Source of the DNA: a virus
Length of the DNA stretch: 20,457 nt
IMG/VR virus record: IMGVR_UViG_3300032307_000133
Coordinates: 1 to 20,457 of that record
Strand: one strand, 5' to 3'
Both the position numbers and the translations under genes were made by a program. This document shows positions 13,187 to 20,116 of the stretch, piece by piece. The notes beneath the pieces are model-generated. The model was given only the letters and a program-made list of their open reading frames with translations. It did not search any database and was not told where the DNA came from. How positions within the stretch are numbered: the first letter of the stretch is position 1; each line of letters begins with the position of its first letter.

Positions 13187-14005
13187 TTATTCAAAGGTGG
13201 CGCCCTCGACATGGTATCTATCCTTCTTCTGCGCGCCTGCGCCTCGGATGATATCTACCGGCTCGGGAGCCTGAGTGGTTTTTGGTTTCATTGCGGAAAG
13301 CTTTGGCTTGATGTTTTCAGCGATATACATCGCGGCAGCCAACGGGTTAATCTGTGATAGCTGGCTTACATGTTCAAGTTCATTGATGTTGTCGGCCAAA
13401 TACTTTGTGATTAATGCGCCTCGATCATCTTTAATGATCGCCTGCGCCAAATCCTCGCTGTAAATGTACGCGCCAACGGCTTGACCTGCCTGCGCCAATT
13501 CTTCACTGCTAACGCCGCTTTGTACTGCGCGCTTCTTGTATTCTTCAATATCAGAAGCTAATTGCTGTTGCTTCAATAGAGCCTTTTGCTGTTCCGCTTC
13601 GTGAGCCTGCTTTGCTGCATATGCTTGGCGTGCGTTCCATTCCCCACGCTTCGTTAATGCTTCTTCCCGCTGCCGTAGTTTCTGCTCGTAGTTTTCATCC
13701 CACTGATCAGGAACATCAGGTACAACAGGTGCCTGCTCTTGCTGAACGTTTTGAGATTCATAAGCCGCGATCCGGCGCTCCAACTCTTCACGCTGGCGCT
13801 GTTCTTCGCGCAACTTGAAGGTTTTCTTGCCTATCTCACGGTTGAAAAGCTCTTGCTGCTCAGCAGTGAACTCGATCTTTTTATGCTCAGTATCAGGAGC
13901 TGGTGGGGCTAAGTCACCAACGGATTCATTTTCGTCCTGCGTCCCTAGGTCTAGTTCTGCATCCGGTTCGATGATGATGTCATCTTGTAGCTCAGTGCCG
14001 CTCAT
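13187..14005 (-). CDS. Scaffolding protein, P22 gp8-like
   Basis: A 272-residue, highly charged protein between portal and coat, where P22 has its 303-residue scaffold. The N-terminus is acidic (QDDIIIEPDAELDLGTQDEN). Residues about 40-75 are helical (FTAEQQELFNREIGKKTFKL) and about 105-160 form a long Gln/Ala/Glu/Lys coiled-coil. The C-terminus is basic (PVDIIRGAGAQKKDRYHVEG), though less so than the P22 coat-binding hairpin. Scaffolds guide coat assembly into procapsids and leave before or during packaging. Its 54-base leader contains a hairpin with a copy of its ribosome-binding sequence, so translation may be regulated; P22 scaffold is known to limit its own synthesis after transcription. 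Confidence 0.87.
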   Translation of the reverse strand: MSGTELQDDIIIEPDAELDLGTQDENESVGDLAPPAPDTEHKKIEFTAEQQELFNREIGKKTFKLREEQRQREELERRIAAYESQNVQQEQAPVVPDVPDQWDENYEQKLRQREEALTKRGEWNARQAYAAKQAHEAEQQKALLKQQQLASDIEEYKKRAVQSGVSSEELAQAGQAVGAYIYSEDLAQAIIKDDRGALITKYLADNINELEHVSQLSQINPLAAAMYIAENIKPKLSAMKPKTTQAPEPVDIIRGAGAQKKDRYHVEGATFE

Positions 14006-14059
14006 AGCGTTATAACCTCAGTTAAGCCGCGATAACCTCGCGTAGGTGTTTGTTATATC
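14006..14059 (-). promoter_or_regulatory. Scaffold gene leader with decoy-like ribosome site
   Basis: The gap between portal stop and scaffold start holds the hairpin CGCGA-GGTTA-TCGCG (14028-14042, minus strand). Its loop exposes GAGGTTAT. The same octamer recurs downstream as the actual ribosome site (TGAGGTTATAACG before ATG). The duplicated sequence and hairpin suggest translational control of the scaffold; the mechanism is inferred. Confidence 0.4.
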
Positions 14060-16222
14060 TTACATCTGATTCATTGATTGATCAATTATTGTGTCGGTTT
14101 TGGCAATTTCCTGCGTTTGCTGTTCGTAATTTTGAACACCACCTTGTGACATTATTGCATCGACGCCCATAGCTTCACGAATTAGCTTCAGGGTTTCGGC
14201 TTGGGTTTTCTGCGCAGAGTACAGGCCTTGCATAACCTCGGCTTGCTTGCTTAATTGCTCCATCATCATATCGAATTGCGTTTTCTCCTTATCGTTCTGG
14301 AGCTTGGCAACTTGGATCTGCGCATTAACATCGGCTTGCGACTTTTTGGTCTCAGCGTCAACCATCTTGGCCTGCGCCTCAGTCATCATTGCTTGCGAGG
14401 CAATCATGTTCGGGTCAGGCTGCTGGTTCTGCTGCGCCATTTGCTGCTGCTGGCGCTCATCATCGGTCAATTGTACTTCAGGTATCATGCCCTGCTTGAA
14501 TAGCTGATCACGCGCGCGCTCGGACAGCACATCCATACCAGGTGCGTTAGTGTTCTTGAGCAGTATGTCCTTGCCTTGTTGGATGATTGACGGGTCATAA
14601 GCGCCCATTTCAATAATGGCCTGCACAGTCTCTTGCTGGCGATTCTGGAATGATGCGCCAGACGAACACACAACGTCATACTGGCCTTGCGATAGGTCAT
14701 TGAGCGTTACCATCTGGCCGGACTGCTGATCGAACACAGATTGGTTAATGGTTTTGATTTCGCTGGTGCCATCCTCGGCCAAGATTCTAATTTGGCGCTC
14801 AGTGTCATAAACTTTCTTGATTGCCTTGATCAGAATGCGCCCGGTGTGGGATATGGCAACCTCAAGAGCGCGGAAATATTTTACTGTCCCGGTGTCACCT
14901 TTGTTCTGAAGCGCCTTGATTGCCACGCCTGACTGCGCGTTAGGGTTATCACCCATGTTCGCAGCAAATATGCCGCCAGTCTCGATTATGTCTTGAGCCA
15001 TAGCAGCGGCAGCTTGGTCGAGCGCTGGATTCATTTCAGCACCACCAGCTCTGAAAGGTGGCGGCTGCCCATCTTCGTGGTTGTATCGCTGGAACGGCGC
15101 CTGTGAGGTATTCATCTTGGCGAACTCACCCTCAAAGCCTTCTATCTGCTCTGGGGTGACCATCCACTTAGCGCGTGGAGCAAGTGCTATCTCAGTAATT
15201 TGGCGAGAGCGAACATAGTTGTAAACGCGCTGCTGATCTTTCAGTCTGGATACTTTAGAGCCATTAACCCAAACTTGTTTGTTCTCGGAAATGATGAACG
15301 AGCCATAAGCGGGAATGACTGGAATATAGTCGAAAACAGTTTCTTTCGACTTGCTCAGCCATTTGTCATTATCAAAGAATCGCGCACAGACAATAACGTC
15401 ATCACGTTTTCGGGTGCGCTTCTCAGTCACACCGGCTGCGGTCAATTCATCGGCAATAGCCTTGTATTCGTCGCTTGATTTGTCAAACACCATTCCATTT
15501 GACATTTCCACAAGCTCTCGCTTTTTGCGCTTCTTGTATATGTATTCGCCGATCGTCACCATGTCTTCGGGTTTATGAGTGTAGACAGTTCCGGCAACAT
15601 TATCGCCGACGCTAGCACACTGCCCTTCGGCATCAGGAAAGCGGCGCTCATACTCTGCGTGCGTGATTTTATGCAGGACAATGACCCACTCGGAATCTGA
15701 TCTATCTTGCTTTTCGCTTGATGGATCAAACCAAACCCGATCATTAAAGTTTGCGATTTTCTCGATCTTTAGGTCTTGGTCAAAGCTGTCGTCGTCGATG
15801 TATTCAGTGACGACCCTCCATCCATCCTGACCAGACACAAGCATCCCGTAGGCCGTGGCGTGAACGATATCCTCAAAGCCGGATATGTTTTCAATGTTGC
15901 GGATTAGTCCGGTGTAAAGCTCGGCATTTTCTTTGCTTGCTGCGCCACTGCCGGGAATAACCTTAATGGAAAACTCAGCCTGCAGTATCTCCCCAGCAAT
16001 GGAGTCTATAATCGGGGTTGTCTTGTCGAACGTGTAGCGAGGCGCATCCGAAAACATCTTGACGACGTTAGGCTCCCACATTCCGTCGGCCTTATAGATG
16101 AAGTGCTCATTGTCCCTTGCTTGCTCGCGCTGGTCTTCTTCGGCGTTCTGTGCCTTCTCAAGCATGGACACAACATCGCTTACATTATCGTCGTCAGTGT
16201 CTTCGTATTTGTCGGCCTTCAT
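14060..16222 (-). CDS. Portal protein, P22-type
   Basis: A 720-residue portal, very close to the 725 residues of P22 gp1. The dodecameric ring at one capsid vertex through which DNA enters and leaves. The N-terminal half has the conserved run NEHFIYKADGMWEP (38-51), then TTPIIDSIAGEILQAEFSI and the wing and stem region with GMLVSGQDGWRVVTEY. The C-terminal ~150 residues are Gln-rich helix (from about QQQQMAQQNQQPDPNM to QTQEIAKTDTIIDQSMNQM), like the long barrel of P22 portal that projects into the capsid and senses headful packing. The ATG overlaps the terL stop as ATGA, with GAGGGC before it. Length and motifs together make this one of the surest calls. Confidence 0.93.
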   Translation of the reverse strand: MKADKYEDTDDDNVSDVVSMLEKAQNAEEDQREQARDNEHFIYKADGMWEPNVVKMFSDAPRYTFDKTTPIIDSIAGEILQAEFSIKVIPGSGAASKENAELYTGLIRNIENISGFEDIVHATAYGMLVSGQDGWRVVTEYIDDDSFDQDLKIEKIANFNDRVWFDPSSEKQDRSDSEWVIVLHKITHAEYERRFPDAEGQCASVGDNVAGTVYTHKPEDMVTIGEYIYKKRKKRELVEMSNGMVFDKSSDEYKAIADELTAAGVTEKRTRKRDDVIVCARFFDNDKWLSKSKETVFDYIPVIPAYGSFIISENKQVWVNGSKVSRLKDQQRVYNYVRSRQITEIALAPRAKWMVTPEQIEGFEGEFAKMNTSQAPFQRYNHEDGQPPPFRAGGAEMNPALDQAAAAMAQDIIETGGIFAANMGDNPNAQSGVAIKALQNKGDTGTVKYFRALEVAISHTGRILIKAIKKVYDTERQIRILAEDGTSEIKTINQSVFDQQSGQMVTLNDLSQGQYDVVCSSGASFQNRQQETVQAIIEMGAYDPSIIQQGKDILLKNTNAPGMDVLSERARDQLFKQGMIPEVQLTDDERQQQQMAQQNQQPDPNMIASQAMMTEAQAKMVDAETKKSQADVNAQIQVAKLQNDKEKTQFDMMMEQLSKQAEVMQGLYSAQKTQAETLKLIREAMGVDAIMSQGGVQNYEQQTQEIAKTDTIIDQSMNQM

Positions 16223-17619
16223 TGCCAGCCCTCGATTTTGATTGGTTTTTGTTTAATCTTCGGTTTAAAGAATTCTATCCCTCGACCAGCAAGAGAGCAC
16301 ACATCAACAGCGTCATCATGCTTACCGGCGGGAAACCTTAAAAGCTGCGTTATAACATCACCTTTCCAGCGCGCATTCTTTGGAAAAAACACCTTGCCCA
16401 TGCTTGCCATGCCTTGGAATGGCCTTGCTCTGATTGGCTTATCGCTTACGCTTGGCATCCATTCTATGCGGCAAAATGCGTTGCGGTCAGTCATACGCTG
16501 AACCATGTATGGCTCGATAGCCTTCCTGATTACGCCAGACTCGCCAAACCACATTGTTGGCGAGTGAGCAATAATTAGGTCGCACATAGCATCAATCCAT
16601 TTATCAGATGTGGTCTTGCCTCGCCACCAATCAACAAAATAGATGTTCTTATTCTGGTCCACACCATAAATTCCATGCTCTGTGAAGTCGCCACCATCCT
16701 CAGTCACCGCATAGTCGCTAGCGCCATAATACACCAAGCCTTCGGGGATTTCGTCGTATTCACCAAACCATGCCGATTTGAAAAAGTCCCCCTCATCTGG
16801 CACAGGGTTTTGTTGGTACAGGCTATTCCAATCACGCGCTGGTAATACTGATTTGATCTCGCTTAGCCGCTCTACCGGATACCACTCTGGCCAAAGCGCC
16901 TCGCCTTCATCATTTAATGCAGGCAGGCTTATCAATTCCCACTGATCGCCGCCACTCTTGGCTTGCTCAAGTAGTCGTCCGCTTAGATCGTCATCGTGCC
17001 ATCGGGTGTTGATAACAACAACTGCGCCCCCTGGCATCAGTCGGGTATACGCGGTTGATGTGTACCAGTTCCAAACAGTTTCGCGTCTTGTCTCGCTGTC
17101 TGCCTCTTGGCGGTCTTTGAATGGATCATCGATCAATAGAATGTTTGCACCGCGCCCAGTGATAGCAGTTCCTACACCAGCGGCCACATAAACACCGTGC
17201 TTGTCAGTGTGCCATCTGTTCGCAGCTTGTGAGTCTTGAGCTAGCCGAACATCGAACAAGCACCGGTACTCATCAGAGTTGACGATGTTACGAACCTCTC
17301 GCCCGAAGTCATTTGACAGGTCGCTGTTATAGCTGGCCGCGATTATCTGCTTATCTGGATTGTTGCCAAGATACCAAGCTGGAAAGCGTCTAGATGCTAA
17401 CTCGCTCTTTCCGTGCCTTGGGGGCATTGTGATCATCAAGCGCTTAATGTCGCCATTGGCAACCGACTCCAAGCCATCAGCGATTAATGCGTGATGGCTT
17501 GCAGGTATGTATGAAGGGTTTGTGTATGACGCAAATGATATTAGCGACTTTCTCGCGTTGCGCCTTGCTAACAGCTCGCTAGCTGCTTGCGCTTGAAGCG
17601 ATTGCTGCGAGTTCGTCAT
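16219..17619 (-). CDS. terL: Terminase large subunit (ATPase and nuclease)
   Basis: A 466-residue packaging motor. The ATPase domain has Walker A MPPRHGKSE (65-73), Walker B ANILLIDDP (158-166) and a coupling motif INTRWH (203-208). The RNase H-like nuclease domain shows D302 in ASDYAVT, E360 in MWFGES and the HDDAVD cluster (D435, D436, D439). The protein cuts concatemeric DNA and pumps it through the portal using ATP. The ATG at 17619 overlaps the small subunit gene by 41 bases; GTG one codon earlier is an alternative. Both active sites look intact. P22-like gene order implies headful packaging, but no pac site was identified. Confidence 0.95.
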   Translation of the reverse strand: MTNSQQSLQAQAASELLARRNARKSLISFASYTNPSYIPASHHALIADGLESVANGDIKRLMITMPPRHGKSELASRRFPAWYLGNNPDKQIIAASYNSDLSNDFGREVRNIVNSDEYRCLFDVRLAQDSQAANRWHTDKHGVYVAAGVGTAITGRGANILLIDDPFKDRQEADSETRRETVWNWYTSTAYTRLMPGGAVVVINTRWHDDDLSGRLLEQAKSGGDQWELISLPALNDEGEALWPEWYPVERLSEIKSVLPARDWNSLYQQNPVPDEGDFFKSAWFGEYDEIPEGLVYYGASDYAVTEDGGDFTEHGIYGVDQNKNIYFVDWWRGKTTSDKWIDAMCDLIIAHSPTMWFGESGVIRKAIEPYMVQRMTDRNAFCRIEWMPSVSDKPIRARPFQGMASMGKVFFPKNARWKGDVITQLLRFPAGKHDDAVDVCSLAGRGIEFFKPKIKQKPIKIEGWQ

Positions 17620-17899
17620 CACTTAGTCTCGATGCCTTGAAGTGTAAAGGGCTATCAGGATCACCGGTAATCTCGGTGCTTTTAAGGTCTGGAAGGTATT
17701 TGTTAATCAACCTTAATCGAGTATCAATAGAGATCTTTATCCTAGCAACCATATCAGGAGCGAGATCATTATCCTCATCACCTATTTTATCCGCCAAATC
17801 AATAACATGCTCAACTAGACCCCTGCTCTCCAAATAGTCCCTAAGTGCCTCTTGTCTTGCCTTTCTGTTGCGCGTTGCAACATTCGCATGATTGGTCAT
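17579..17899 (-). CDS. terS: Terminase small subunit
   Basis: A 106-residue protein directly upstream of terL and overlapping it. The pattern RKARQEALRDYLESRGLVEH, then RIKISIDTRLRLINKYLPDL and KSTEITGDPDSPLHFKASRL, is typical of small terminase subunits found with this large subunit type. It should bind the packaging start site on phage DNA as an oligomeric ring and pass it to TerL. The C-terminus (SDDELAAIASSASS) would contact TerL. AGGA lies about 10 bases before the ATG. It is the first gene after a candidate promoter. In many headful phages the pac site lies in terS; none could be recognised here. Confidence 0.82.
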   Translation of the reverse strand: MTNHANVATRNRKARQEALRDYLESRGLVEHVIDLADKIGDEDNDLAPDMVARIKISIDTRLRLINKYLPDLKSTEITGDPDSPLHFKASRLSDDELAAIASSASS

Positions 17900-17939
17900 T
17901 TTGCCAGTTTCCTGTAATTGCCTCGTACTGAGTTGTTAC

Positions 17940-17945
17940 AGTATA
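17940..17945 (-). promoter_or_regulatory. Candidate late promoter upstream of terS
   Basis: The -10 TATACT (minus strand) with TG one base upstream as in an extended -10. TTAATT 18 bases further up is a weak -35 and falls in the loop of the preceding hairpin. It would drive terS, terL, portal, scaffold and coat. Confidence 0.5.
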
Positions 17946-17950
17946 ACATA

Positions 17951-17976
17951 AAGTAAAGGGCTGAATTAACAGCCCT
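17951..17976 (-). terminator. Probable intrinsic terminator before terS
   Basis: AGGGCTG, loop TTAATT and CAGCCCT form seven perfect pairs, followed on the minus strand by the imperfect T-run TTACTTTAT. It lies 5 bases after the stop of the upstream beta-rich protein gene. The T-run is interrupted, so readthrough is likely. The terS promoter -10 follows directly. Confidence 0.6.
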
Positions 17977-17981
17977 ATTGA

Positions 17982-18437
17982 TTAGGCTACGCGGCGCGCT
18001 TGAATCTTACCGAATCCACCTAGAGTGCTTACAGTGAATGTAGCACGCGCAACCAGGTAAACTGTGGCAGTTGCACCTTCAGCTACAACATATCGGGTTA
18101 CTGGGATTGATGTGACCTGACCTACAGCACCAGGAACTACGGCAGCACTTGCACGTACAAAAGCATCGCCAGTTACGCTAATGGTTGCGGTGGTAGCACT
18201 TGATCCGCCAGCCAATGCAGTTATGGAAGTCGATGCAGCAGGAATAAACCCAACTGACCCGCTTACATCCCACTCGCCTTCAGTAAGGGTGATTGAGGTT
18301 ACGTTAGCCGCTTCTGTGCTTGTCAGGGATACAGCACTGCCAGAAGCAACTGAAGATGACAGGTAGCTACCAACAGAATCGAGGTAGTCGTACAGGTAGC
18401 CAAGTGATGGCTGTAAATGCTTGCGTGGTACTAACAT
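17982..18437 (-). CDS. Beta-rich probable virion protein (head fibre or decoration)
   Basis: A 151-residue protein rich in Ser, Thr, Val, Ala and Gly. After a short N-terminal part (MLVPRKHLQPSLGYLYDYLD) the sequence is almost all beta strands. SITLTEGEWDVSGSVGFIP (48-66) and a C-terminal VYLVARATFTVSTLGGFGKI followed by QARRV match a beta-sandwich domain often found at the end of phage fibre or decoration proteins (TxGxWxVSG opening, GxIxARR ending). It could sit on the capsid surface or form a trimeric fibre. GGAG precedes the ATG. It shares a transcription unit with the upstream 92-residue protein and is closed by a hairpin before terS. No enzymatic motif; the role is inferred. Confidence 0.7.
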   Translation of the reverse strand: MLVPRKHLQPSLGYLYDYLDSVGSYLSSSVASGSAVSLTSTEAANVTSITLTEGEWDVSGSVGFIPAASTSITALAGGSSATTATISVTGDAFVRASAAVVPGAVGQVTSIPVTRYVVAEGATATVYLVARATFTVSTLGGFGKIQARRVA

Positions 18438-18448
18438 GTTATCTCCTG

Positions 18449-18727
18449 TTATCCGAGCTGGACAGTGGTTGCAGCGGTTACGCCTTTGGTGACCCTGTAG
18501 GTTCCGTCAGCATTGATTGTGATGTGGGGTTTGGTGGCAGTCATTGTGACAACTGCGCCTGTGCTATCGAGCACGTCTGAAAAGTTGCCGTTGATCTCGC
18601 ATTGCAGTGTTACAACTTCGGCGCCGGTTAGGCCAACTGATTTAAGGCTTGGCGTTCTGCCGGGCGGCACCTTGAATGGGTTACTTGTGGCTGCGGCTGT
18701 TTGGTTATCTATCAGCAGTAATGACAT
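18449..18727 (-). CDS. Small beta-rich protein, possible decoration protein
   Basis: A 92-residue protein beginning MSLLLIDNQTAAATSNPFKV. After the P-P-G-R-T-P-S turn come alternating strands (SVGLTGAEVVTLQCEIN, VVTMTATKPHITINADGTYR) that end in GVTAATTVQLG. Composition and size fit small capsid or tail decoration proteins. The ATG at 18727 was chosen because AGGTGAT stands 7 bases upstream; an in-frame GTG three codons earlier is part of that ribosome site. It is the first gene behind a strong extended -10 promoter, so high expression is expected. I do not recognise a named family, and a non-virion role is possible. Confidence 0.68.
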   Translation of the reverse strand: MSLLLIDNQTAAATSNPFKVPPGRTPSLKSVGLTGAEVVTLQCEINGNFSDVLDSTGAVVTMTATKPHITINADGTYRVTKGVTAATTVQLG

Positions 18728-18754
18728 GGCTATCACCTGATTAATGTTTATTCG

Positions 18755-18763
18755 ATTATACCA
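18755..18763 (-). promoter_or_regulatory. Strong extended -10 promoter of the late block
   Basis: A consensus TATAAT (18755-18760) preceded by TGG, an extended -10. The -35 position falls on the terminator hairpin and has no good hexamer. It starts transcription about 20 bases upstream of the ribosome site of the 92-residue protein. Host sigma-70 recognition is likely. Confidence 0.65.
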
Positions 18764-18768
18764 CTAAT

Positions 18769-18790
18769 AAAAAAGCCCGACTACTCGGGC
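18769..18790 (-). terminator. Intrinsic terminator ending the accessory units
   Basis: On the minus strand GCCCGA, loop GTAG and TCGGGC (six pairs) are followed by six T. It lies 11 bases after the stop of the 74-residue gene and separates the small accessory genes from the structural block. The T-run abuts the next promoter. Confidence 0.88.
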
Positions 18791-18801
18791 GAAGGTGTGG
18801 G

Positions 18802-19026
18802 CTATATCGCATTACTCGGCCAGTCGTAGCTATCGCGCTCGTAGGCTCGGCAGGGTTCGGTTGGCCAGTGTTTGTTGCTAACCGGAGGCTGATTGGCTTG
18901 CTCAAGTAGCCGCTGGTGCCATTGGTTTCGAGGCTCGGTTTCTATCTCCTCAACCTCTGGTAATGGCAAGTCATTCATGGTTTTAAGCAGCGCCATGTAG
19001 GCGCGCTCCTGTAGTAGGTTTTTCAT
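18802..19026 (-). CDS. Small hypothetical protein
   Basis: A 74-residue protein starting MKNLLQERAYMALLKTMNDL. The N-terminus is helical, followed by an acidic Pro/Glu segment (PLPEVEEIETEPRNQW) and a C-terminal half rich in Trp, Pro and Asn (HWPTEPCRAYERDSYDWPSN). The ATG overlaps the upstream stop by one base (TAATG), so it is translated with the 64-residue protein. A longer in-frame GTG version would start inside that gene and is less likely. There is no recognised domain. It is the last gene of its transcription unit, before a strong terminator. Confidence 0.6.
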   Translation of the reverse strand: MKNLLQERAYMALLKTMNDLPLPEVEEIETEPRNQWHQRLLEQANQPPVSNKHWPTEPCRAYERDSYDWPSNAI

Positions 19027-19220
19027 TAGATACCGTCTGCTGCGATCAGGTAATTCTCCCACTGCGTGTCAGTGCATGGGCATGATTCAGTAGGATTTAC
19101 CAAACCATAATTGGTGGTTTGCTCAACATCAAAACCATCATCGCGCATCATCTGCGCCATTGCTGCAACTTTTTCAGCTGAATCCAAACCGGTGTTTTCT
19201 TCGTTAATTAAATAGGTCAT
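19026..19220 (-). CDS. Small acidic hypothetical protein
   Basis: A 64-residue acidic protein. An amphipathic helix (AEKVAAMAQMMRDDGFDVEQ, 15-34) is followed by NYGLVNPTESCPCTDTQWEN. The CPC pair (about residues 47-49) is the only notable motif; with just two Cys it is not a metal-binding zinc ribbon. GGAGA stands 7 bases before the ATG. It is the first gene after the second copy of the duplicated promoter module. The function is not recognised; small acidic proteins at such positions in phages are sometimes inhibitors of host proteins, but there is no evidence for this here. Confidence 0.62.
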   Translation of the reverse strand: MTYLINEENTGLDSAEKVAAMAQMMRDDGFDVEQTTNYGLVNPTESCPCTDTQWENYLIAADGI

Positions 19221-19264
19221 TTTCTATCTCCAATCTAGCTACCGGCTAGGCGGTGGTTGCTGTG

Positions 19265-19320
19265 TTGCTTCCATGTGTTTCATTATACGCATGATTTAAA
19301 TAAAATCTAGTATTGTTCTA
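19265..19320 (-). promoter_or_regulatory. Promoter module, copy 2
   Basis: On the minus strand the -10 TATAATGA (from 19287 down) is preceded by ATGCG and followed by CACATGG and AAGCAA, matching copy 1 at 19889-19919. Eighteen bases above the -10 stands CTAG within ACTAGA, and a second CTAG lies 11 bases further up. There is no good TTGACA, so an activator or a CTAG-binding regulator may be involved. It drives the genes at 19220 and 19026. Confidence 0.6.
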
Positions 19321-19335
19321 GCATTTATTTGATCT

Positions 19336-19509
19336 TTACACTTCCTTACCTTCGCAATATTCCAACCACCCGCCGCGAACTAATGCGCGAAACTTTACGG
19401 GGTTATTCAAAAACAGTTTAGGCATTGAGTTTTTGCCCAAGCCTAGAAACTCCTGGCACTCCCTCAAAGAGCGCCAGCCTATTTGTTTTGCGTATTGTGA
19501 TGGACTCAT
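19336..19509 (-). CDS. Small putative HTH-type DNA-binding protein
   Basis: A 57-residue protein starting MSPSQYAKQIGWRSLRECQE. The pattern SPSQYAK..G..SL.E...F.G......P..F...P..F..L...G resembles small phage proteins with a helix-turn-helix core, where the first helices carry SLxEV and the second GxSxxTL. Here GLGKNSMPKL replaces the usual recognition helix sequence, so DNA binding is uncertain. The ATG at 19509 was chosen because GGAG lies 9 bases before it and it overlaps the upstream stop as ATGA. A regulatory role on the nearby duplicated promoters is conceivable. It is closed by a 115-base gap containing promoter copy 2. Confidence 0.55.
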   Translation of the reverse strand: MSPSQYAKQIGWRSLRECQEFLGLGKNSMPKLFLNNPVKFRALVRGGWLEYCEGKEV

Positions 19510-19658
19510 TGCACAAACTCCAAATACACAGCTATACAAGCTCTTGCCGCGCAGCACTGGGATAAGCTTTTTATTGCTTTATCCCTTTCGTGTAGCTCTA
19601 TCCCCTCTGCTTTCAGAGATGCCTTTACAGCCTCCCATATTCTGATTTTAGATTGCAT
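19506..19658 (-). CDS. Small hypothetical protein, 50 residues
   Basis: A 50-codon frame (MQSKIRIWEAVKASLKAEGI then ELHERDKAIKSL and ending VYLEFVQ) linking two other small genes. It starts 11 bases inside the end of the upstream gene and ends ATGA with the next one. It therefore fills the gap exactly and is probably translated by coupling. The product is helical, basic at the N-terminus, with a CC pair at 35-36. No strong ribosome site is visible before the ATG. No family is recognised. Confidence 0.55.
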   Translation of the reverse strand: MQSKIRIWEAVKASLKAEGIELHERDKAIKSLSQCCAARACIAVYLEFVQ

Positions 19659-19860
19659 TTTCAACAACCTTCAAACAAGCGCGCAACTTTAAGAGTGGGG
19701 TTTTAAATTCGCCAACCGACTGCATAACATCAAACCGTTCCATAGCCGTCATTGCGCGTGACCAATACGCTTGAGCAATTTCGCCAGCGCTAGACACGTA
19801 CCCAAAAGCATTATTTTCTTCGACTATTGCATTCAGCGCATCGCGGTTTAATGTAATCAT
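19648..19860 (-). CDS. Small hypothetical helical protein
   Basis: A 70-residue protein starting MITLNRDALNAIVEENNAFG. It is mainly helical (SAGEIAQAYWSRAMTAMERF, then PLLKLRACLKVVENA). The ATG at 19860 has GGAG 8 bases upstream; longer in-frame starts lie over the promoter. It is the first gene of a unit of three small overlapping genes behind copy 1 of the duplicated promoter. No motif is recognised. Small early proteins of this sort are often phage-specific. Confidence 0.6.
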   Translation of the reverse strand: MITLNRDALNAIVEENNAFGYVSSAGEIAQAYWSRAMTAMERFDVMQSVGEFKTPLLKLRACLKVVENAI

Positions 19861-19888
19861 TTTCTTAACTCCACTTGGCTTAGCGTTA

Positions 19889-19932
19889 TTGCTTACCATG
19901 TGAGTCATTATACGCGCATTTGCTGTATTTAC
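19889..19932 (-). promoter_or_regulatory. Promoter module, copy 1
   Basis: The -10 TATAAT (19907-19912, minus strand) is preceded by ATGCGCG and followed by GACTCACATGG and AAGCAA. Eighteen bases above the -10 lies GCTAGT, the same CTAG at the same spacing as in copy 2. It would drive the three genes at 19860-19336. Confidence 0.6.
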
Positions 19933-19938
19933 TAGCAC

Positions 19939-20116
19939 TATGCGCCATTTTACTGTGTAAAGAAGTGTTAAGGCCCTTAACGTGGGCCACTCGGCGCAGT
20001 CAACAGAGGCGGAGGCGTACCGCTGGAGCCGTGAAATAACGGTCTGTCCTGCGCTGCGGGTAGTTGTAACGCCACCACACCGCTATGCGCGGCCTCGTGG
20101 GTGAGGCGGGGGAAAT
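19939..20116. other. Gap with GC-rich hairpins, no convincing gene
   Basis: No supported protein gene. GGCCC (19972-19976) and GGGCC (19984-19988) form a five-pair hairpin; on the minus strand it is followed by only scattered T (TTAACACTTCTTT), so it is at best a weak terminator for the tRNA transcript. GCCTC and GAGGC (about 20094-20098 and 20104-20108) form another hairpin just downstream of the tRNA. A minus-strand frame of about 33 codons crosses the region but has no ribosome site. Confidence 0.4.

Noticed and set aside
13187-14015. Plus-strand frames over the scaffold gene
   Set aside because: Ser/Cys-rich products typical of the reverse complement of a coiled-coil gene; no ribosome site.
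19978-20090. Minus-strand frame of about 33 codons starting GTG (VALQLPAAQDRPLFHGSSGT...)
   Set aside because: No ribosome site, GC-rich structured region next to the tRNA and no recognised similarity; could be revisited if conserved.
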